Virus record (IMG/VR): IMGVR_UViG_3300025122_000100 | Span: 1 to 29,191 of that record | DNA from: a virus | Reading direction: 5' to 3' (one strand) | Length of the DNA: 29,191 bases | Shown here: piece by piece, positions 24,590 through 29,191 of the stretch | Position numbering within the stretch: position 1 is the stretch's first letter | Layout of the letters: each line of letters opens with the position of its first letter | Made by a program: the position numbers and the translations under genes | The notes under the pieces: model-generated | The model's input: only the letters and a program-made list of their open reading frames with translations | Databases searched by the model: none | Told to the model about the DNA's origin: nothing

Positions 24590-25927
24590 ATGGCTGACAA
24601 TCACAAGAATATCCCCAGCAAGCATATGCTCGATGCTGAGCGCATTGATGTTGAATACGGCTCTGATATTGAGATCGGCGCAGTTGAGATCAAGAACGCG
24701 ACGACTGATGTAAGAGCAATCGTCTCAGGCGCAGGTTCTTTACATGTACTGGAAGACAACTCTGCTGCAATCGAGGCTGTCTTAGGAGCAATCGATACAG
24801 ACACAGGAAACATCGTAACTGCTGTTCAGCTATTGGACAATGTAGTCGGTGTAGAGGGTGCGGGTATGGTTACGAGTGGCAACGCCCTCATCCTGGATGA
24901 TGGTGCCAATGCCATTCTTGCACAAGCGAACGCAGCAGGAGACCTGAAGATCACCTTGGACGGTGAGGTTGTCAACGTTCTTCTTGCCAACACGAACGAC
25001 GACGATAGCGTTGCGTTTGCTTCGAATGATACCTTGGTCATTTCCAAGATGTATGGTTCTAACGGTGCGGACTGGGAGCGTTTGGTCACAGACGGCTCAG
25101 GAACGCTTACGGTGGTAGAGGACAACTCTACTGCAATTCTAGCCGATACTGCAGCCATCCAGACTGCCGTTGAGATCATGGACGATTGGGATGAGTCTGA
25201 CAGGGCCAAGGTCAACCTTATCGTAGGCCAGGCAGGCATTGCCGCAGGCACTGGTCCAGACGGAACAACTGTTCCTCGGGTCACACTAGCAACTAACGTT
25301 GGCCTTCCCCAAGGAGGCAGTGTCATAGGTGGTGTCTTTGGAGCCGCAGCAGAGGATGCAGCGGCTTCTGGTGCGCCTGTTCTTTCTGGAGGTCGCTATG
25401 ACCTTGTAGCACGTACCCTCGACACAGGTGACGTAGGAGCTATCGCTCTATCCACTACAGGTCACGTCCTTACCCAAGCAGATGGGTATGACTCTGGAAC
25501 GGACTCCAACAAGAGCTTTGAAGTCAACCCGCTCTCAGAGCATCATGTAGAGGAGACTGTTGTCGACGTAACCAATGCAGCAGATGGCGGAGGGGCAGTT
25601 CCTGGTGGAGACTTTGGATACTACTTTGATATGGATGGGTTTAGAAATTTTGGACTTCAACTTGAGTTGAATTGCGCTGGAGGTACGGTTACCGCAACTG
25701 TTGAAGCGACCCTTCAAGATGACGGAACCGCCGCAGCAAGCTGTGCATATGTCGATGTGACCAACGACTGGTTTGGGGCTGCAAGTCTTGTAGCTGCCGC
25801 AGGTTCGGCATCAGCTATTTGGATTATGGATACCGTCTGTGCTGTGAAGTATGTTCGTCTTAGGATCGACGCTAACACCGGCGGCAACTCCGGTGATTGG
25901 GCAGTGTACCTCAAGAAGTTGTATTAA
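24590..25927 (+). CDS. Fibre-like structural protein with repeats, 445 aa
   Basis: The start is one base after the previous stop. The N-terminal half alternates short helices and beta turns and contains a diverged repeat (LHVLEDNSAAIEAVL and LTVVEDNSTAILADT), with runs such as DTAAIQTAVEIMDDWDESDR. The stretch GTTVPRVTLATNVGLP resembles proteins often seen in uncultured phage structural clusters, from general recollection rather than a search. The C-terminal ~130 residues look like a beta-sandwich (FRNFGLQLELNCAGGTVTAT, AVKYVRLRIDANTGGNSGDW). It is likely a trimeric head or tail fibre protein. Confidence 0.7.
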   Translation: MADNHKNIPSKHMLDAERIDVEYGSDIEIGAVEIKNATTDVRAIVSGAGSLHVLEDNSAAIEAVLGAIDTDTGNIVTAVQLLDNVVGVEGAGMVTSGNALILDDGANAILAQANAAGDLKITLDGEVVNVLLANTNDDDSVAFASNDTLVISKMYGSNGADWERLVTDGSGTLTVVEDNSTAILADTAAIQTAVEIMDDWDESDRAKVNLIVGQAGIAAGTGPDGTTVPRVTLATNVGLPQGGSVIGGVFGAAAEDAAASGAPVLSGGRYDLVARTLDTGDVGAIALSTTGHVLTQADGYDSGTDSNKSFEVNPLSEHHVEETVVDVTNAADGGGAVPGGDFGYYFDMDGFRNFGLQLELNCAGGTVTATVEATLQDDGTAAASCAYVDVTNDWFGAASLVAAAGSASAIWIMDTVCAVKYVRLRIDANTGGNSGDWAVYLKKLY

Positions 25928-25937
25928 GGAGAAAAGA

Positions 25938-26195
25938 ATGGCAAAAGCAATCAAAGAAGCTTTAGAGCTAAGAGAGTTAGATGACTTGAAGTCGAAGGAA
26001 GTATCAGCAAGCTCTCCAAAGCTTCCCAACCTGACAAAAGGAAAGGTGAATGCAGCTCTTGATCTGCTTCGGGATCTTGTTGCAAACGGAGGTCTTCTTA
26101 GGATCTCTCGTGAAGTAGGTCTTCATTCTTCGCAGGTAAAAGAAATCTATCGTGCAATGCAGGCTCGCATTGGAGAGCTATCCAAGGAGAAGTAA
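25938..26195 (+). CDS. Small helix-turn-helix-like protein, 85 aa
   Basis: The frame is open back to 25851, but AAGGAG just before the ATG at 25938 marks the start. The C-terminal half contains a likely helix-turn-helix (LLRISREVGLHSSQVKEIYRAM) after a charged helical N-terminus (IKEALELRELDDLKSKE). This is small and basic enough for a DNA-binding regulator, which is out of place in a run of structural genes. A small structural adaptor with a coincidental HTH-like pattern is possible. It is the last AT-rich gene before the abrupt GC rise. Confidence 0.68.
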   Translation: MAKAIKEALELRELDDLKSKEVSASSPKLPNLTKGKVNAALDLLRDLVANGGLLRISREVGLHSSQVKEIYRAMQARIGELSKEK

Positions 26196-27548
26196 GTGTA
26201 CCCAAGACTCCCAGCAGAAGGTATCCTGTTCAGGGAGCTCTTCGACTCCTACGATTCTGTCGCAAGGAACAGCGGGGCCATTGCGGGCAACACAACCATA
26301 GTGGGCGGAGGGGCCATCTTCGACGGCGCTTCCGGCAGCATCAGCTATCCCTCCCATTCGACGATAGACGACATCTTCGACGGAGGCGGCACCGTGGAGG
26401 TGCTCCTCAACGTCACCTCTGATGGTGAGGGCAGCTTTGGAAGGGTCTACGCCAAGGGCCCCGTCCTTGTGTTTGTATTTGAAGAGGCCGGTGGCTTCGC
26501 CCGCTTTGGATTCCTCATGAACTGGAGCGGGGCGAACGGGAGCTGGGACTCCGCTGTAGGGGCCCTGACCCTGGGCGTCTTGCACCATCTCGTCATCACG
26601 TACGACAGCGACAATCCGGCCAACGACCCGATCTTCTATCTGGATGGTGCGCCGATCACCGTGGGGGCCGGATCTCCCACCGGAACCAGATCCACCGACG
26701 CCGCCGACCCCCTGTACATCGGGAACAGAGCGGCTGACGACAGGACCTTCGATGGCACCATTCACGAGACGCATTTCTACGACCGCATCCTGACCGCCGC
26801 CGAGGTTGCTGACAGGTTCGCCGCCACGACGTTCAGCGAGATCGATTCGGCACAGGCCATCATCCACCTGCCGCTGGAGACGAACTACAACAACGGATCC
26901 CAGGTCACGGACAACAAGGGGTCTGCGGGAGGGACCGTCACGCTGGGCGACGGGGCCACAGCGTCCACCTTCCCGACCCAGGGCGTCCCGCATGGGATGA
27001 ACTTCGACGGGGGCACGGACTACCTGGGTGCCGGGTTCGCAGCCGCCATCGCAGACATATTCGACGGCGGCGGCACCTTTTCCTGCTGGGTGCGGGTGGA
27101 GAGCGACGGCGAGAACAGCCTCGGGCACCTCTGCCACAAGAGCGATTGGCAGATCTTCGTCAAGACCGAGACGGACAACGCTGTGGAGTTGCAGCTCACG
27201 TATGCCTTCGACGGCGCAACCGGCAACTGGGACACCACGGTGCCGGAGATCTTCCTGAACCAGTGGACCCACATTGCCGTCGTGTACGACAACGACGACA
27301 CGACAAACGATCCGATCTTCTACATCGACGGTAGGGCCCTGACGGTCGGAGACGGCCTCACGGAGGGCGTGACCCCGGTCGGGACGAGGCTCTCTGATAG
27401 CACAAACACGCTGTTCTTGGGCGACACGAGTGGTCATGTCAATTCGTTCGATGGCGATCTTTGGGATCTGCGCCTCTACAACTTCGAGCTGACGCCCTTG
27501 CAGGTAGATTACTTGTACCGTCGGGGTCGCCGGGAGTTGTCGGTATGA
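26196..27548 (+). CDS. Tandem LamG-domain protein, 450 aa
   Basis: The start is a GTG directly after the previous stop, with AAGGAG at 26184-26189. Two concanavalin/LamG domains lie at about residues 40-210 and 245-440. Both have the signatures DIFDGGGT, a GxWD turn, (L/N)xxHxxIxY/HIAVVYD, NDPIFY[LI]DG, PxGTR and a closing LYNFELTPLQV-type strand. LamG domains bind carbohydrate or protein, so a receptor-binding or capsid-surface lectin is the best guess. The DNA is much more GC-rich than the genes upstream. It overlaps the next gene by four bases (ATGA). Confidence 0.88.
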   Translation: MYPRLPAEGILFRELFDSYDSVARNSGAIAGNTTIVGGGAIFDGASGSISYPSHSTIDDIFDGGGTVEVLLNVTSDGEGSFGRVYAKGPVLVFVFEEAGGFARFGFLMNWSGANGSWDSAVGALTLGVLHHLVITYDSDNPANDPIFYLDGAPITVGAGSPTGTRSTDAADPLYIGNRAADDRTFDGTIHETHFYDRILTAAEVADRFAATTFSEIDSAQAIIHLPLETNYNNGSQVTDNKGSAGGTVTLGDGATASTFPTQGVPHGMNFDGGTDYLGAGFAAAIADIFDGGGTFSCWVRVESDGENSLGHLCHKSDWQIFVKTETDNAVELQLTYAFDGATGNWDTTVPEIFLNQWTHIAVVYDNDDTTNDPIFYIDGRALTVGDGLTEGVTPVGTRLSDSTNTLFLGDTSGHVNSFDGDLWDLRLYNFELTPLQVDYLYRRGRRELSV

Positions 27549-29191
27549 CCGCCCCACTCAAGGAGACCCTCGCCGCCAACATCGTCCTGCGTGTGCCGCT
27601 GCATCGGGGGACGATCAAGGACATCGGCCCCAACAGCACGGACCTTGCGTTCACCGGCACGCCGCAGTGGATGAACTCGATCAGGGGCAAGGCGCTGTTC
27701 GTCGGGGGCACGGCGTCGCAGACGGCATTTGTGGCGTCCACCAACGTCGACGCCGTGCAGGGCAGCGTCTCGGGCTGGGTGAGGTTGTCCTGGGCCTCCA
27801 CCTCTGACTATGTCTTTGGGATCGGAGGAAACAACTTCTGCGTGGTGACCGGCGGGGGGACCACGCTTCGCATCTTCCATGACGACGTTCAGCGGGTGTC
27901 CGTGGATGTCGTGCCGTTTGGAGGTCTCACAGGCGTCTGGTTTCATGTCGTCGCCACGTACCTCACCGGTGGCAACTGCGTGTTGTTCATCAATGGCACG
28001 CAGGCGAGCAGCGCCGCAGCGGCGGTCGTGGACATGGACCCAACAGGGTTCATCGCTCTGGGGGCCTTCAACAATGTCGGCAACTCCCGGCTTGACGGTG
28101 CGCTGTCGGGCGACTTCACCGTCTGGGATATTCAACTGACCCCTGCCCAGGTGTCCCAGCTGTACCAGGAGGAACGCAGGGAGGCGGCGATGACCAAGAC
28201 TCCGACGAGAGCCTTGCCTCCGCAGCCTGTGAACACCTTGGACAACCTCGTCGGGCATTGGACCGGTCAGATCCAGGCGGGCGAACTTCGAGACCTTTCC
28301 GGCAATGATAACAACGCTGTCATGGTCAGCGGACGGACCAACCCCTTGGCCACGAAAGGGCCGTTCGGTCATGCCATCGAGGGCCACGGCAACCTCGACC
28401 ATCGCATGCAGGTCCCCGACCTCGCAGCGGTGCAGGACATCTGGGACGGGGGTGGAACCGCCGCCTTCTGGATGAAGTGCCGAAGTGCCGGAGAGGGTGG
28501 CGACGGTCGTGCATTCAGCAAGGGCAACGTCTGGTTCATCGTCACCCAGAACTCTGTCAGCGCCGGCTTCGGGGACATCCAGTTCGGACTGACGTGGTCG
28601 GGGGTCGACGGCAACTGGGAGACCACGACGGACGGGTTCGCCTTTGGCGAATGGGCGCACGTCGCAATCACCTACGACTCTGACGGGCCTGCTCCCGGCA
28701 GCGACCCCATCATCTACATCAACGGCGTCTCCCGGCCGATCACGGAGAACAGCACCCCAACAGGCACCCGCGACAGCGATGCCGGCCTCGCTCTGAACTT
28801 CCTGGGTCACGGCTCGGCCACCTCCAACGACTTCGATGGGGCCTTGGCCGACATGCGGCTCTACTCTGACATCCTCACCCCCGCCGAGGTCGCCGCCTTG
28901 TACACCGAGGGCGAGAACTTCCTGGCGCACTACGGCCTCGGGGACGACTGGGAGGTCAGCGCCGACAACGTGACCGCCGACTTCCTGGAGAACACCAGCT
29001 GGCGTCGGGATACCGGTACGTGGCGGGTGGACGACAGCGATGGCGGGTCCAAGCAACTGACAGCGACAGCTGGCTGGGCAACGACGTATTTGTCGAGCAC
29101 GCAGGCGTTTGGTCAGTGGGAATTTGACATCTTCAAGAAGCCGGGGAACACCTACACAGTCAACTTCATCGACACTATTCCGGGATTCATC
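27545..29191 (+). CDS. Tandem LamG-domain protein, truncated at window end, at least 549 aa
   Basis: The frame is open from the ATG at 27545 (ATGA overlap with the previous stop) to the last base, so the C-terminus is missing. Domain 1 (about residues 10-212) is a diverged LamG (SGWVRLSWAS, HVVATYLTGGNCVLFINGTQ, DFTVWDIQLTPAQV). Domain 2 (about 225-455) is close to those of the upstream gene (DIWDGGGT, GNWETTTDG, EWAHVAITYDSD, DPIIYINGV, PTGTRDSDA). A further beta-rich segment starts near 465 (TSWRRDTGTWRVDD, FGQWEFDIFKK). An internal start with a ribosome site lies at the junction (28190). It is probably a fibre or adhesin. Confidence 0.87.
   Translation, partial: MTAPLKETLAANIVLRVPLHRGTIKDIGPNSTDLAFTGTPQWMNSIRGKALFVGGTASQTAFVASTNVDAVQGSVSGWVRLSWASTSDYVFGIGGNNFCVVTGGGTTLRIFHDDVQRVSVDVVPFGGLTGVWFHVVATYLTGGNCVLFINGTQASSAAAAVVDMDPTGFIALGAFNNVGNSRLDGALSGDFTVWDIQLTPAQVSQLYQEERREAAMTKTPTRALPPQPVNTLDNLVGHWTGQIQAGELRDLSGNDNNAVMVSGRTNPLATKGPFGHAIEGHGNLDHRMQVPDLAAVQDIWDGGGTAAFWMKCRSAGEGGDGRAFSKGNVWFIVTQNSVSAGFGDIQFGLTWSGVDGNWETTTDGFAFGEWAHVAITYDSDGPAPGSDPIIYINGVSRPITENSTPTGTRDSDAGLALNFLGHGSATSNDFDGALADMRLYSDILTPAEVAALYTEGENFLAHYGLGDDWEVSADNVTADFLENTSWRRDTGTWRVDDSDGGSKQLTATAGWATTYLSSTQAFGQWEFDIFKKPGNTYTVNFIDTIPGFI
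28178..28192 (+). promoter_or_regulatory. Internal ribosome site and start codon between LamG domains
   Basis: AGGGAGG at 28178-28184 is followed after five bases by an in-frame ATG at 28190 (residue 216). This is exactly where one LamG domain ends and the next begins. It resembles the real gene boundary at 27545, where a LamG ending in RRELSV meets a new ATG. It could give a separate shorter product or be the relic of a fused gene boundary. Confidence 0.45.

Noticed and set aside
25851-25937. Upstream extension of the small HTH-like protein
   Set aside because: It overlaps the end of the fibre-like gene. The ATG at 25938 has AAGGAG at proper distance and the added residues look random.
26178-27557. 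459-residue open frame on the minus strand
   Set aside because: It lies opposite a clear two-LamG gene. The protein has no recognisable fold, and long antisense frames are expected in such GC-rich DNA.
27509-29056. 515-residue open frame on the minus strand
   Set aside because: It is the shadow of the second LamG gene, whose + frame shows conserved LamG motifs from 27545 to the end. All other genes are on the + strand.

Overview
This window is part of a tailed double-stranded DNA phage (Caudoviricetes-type) or a closely related provirus. It covers the packaging and capsid module plus a block of probable virion-internal proteins. Every convincing gene is on the + strand. Genes are packed end to end, and many starts overlap the previous stop by one base (TAATG at 1860, 6425, 8545, 11834, 12319, 12426, 12845, 13249 and 15434). 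No tRNA, rRNA, CRISPR array or bacterial housekeeping gene was seen. The host cannot be named from the sequence.

Region 1 (1-278) is non-coding, with small inverted repeats and a weak -10-like element. It is the only gene-free stretch near 300 bases.

Region 2 (279-8089) starts with three small or medium unknown genes, one containing a four-cysteine motif. A 1521-residue multidomain protein (1860-6425) follows. It joins a DEDDh (DnaQ-like) exonuclease, a staphylococcal-nuclease domain with all catalytic residues at canonical spacing, a HExxH zincin-like protease, a duplicated GFDDAYN motif and three hydrophobic segments. Three more genes follow, two of them rich in Gly/Ala and hydrophobic. 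I infer that this block encodes virion cargo or ejection proteins. It is the strongest candidate here for an undescribed system.

Region 3 (8099-15434) holds the large terminase subunit, surrounded by four free-standing homing-type endonuclease genes: HNH, GIY-YIG, GIY-YIG and a zinc-ribbon HNH-like gene. A strong hairpin/T-run terminator lies directly after terL. Five structural or unknown genes follow, including a 35-residue gene that is a paralogue of the start of its downstream neighbour.

Region 4 (15434-25927) is the head module: portal with a C-terminal MuF-like domain, prohead protease fused to a coiled-coil scaffold, an auxiliary head protein, the HK97-fold major capsid protein, and several beta-rich structural proteins. 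One of these has an IPT/TIG-like domain.

Region 5 (25938-29191) holds a small helix-turn-helix-like protein and then two large genes with at least four LamG (concanavalin-like) domains. The second runs off the window end. Base composition jumps abruptly at 26196 to very GC-rich DNA, suggesting that the LamG genes were acquired from another source.

Together the genes supply DNA packaging (terL, portal), capsid assembly and maturation (protease-scaffold, major capsid protein), surface decoration or receptor binding (LamG and other beta proteins), and a probable enzyme cargo. Mobile endonucleases sit between the packaging genes.
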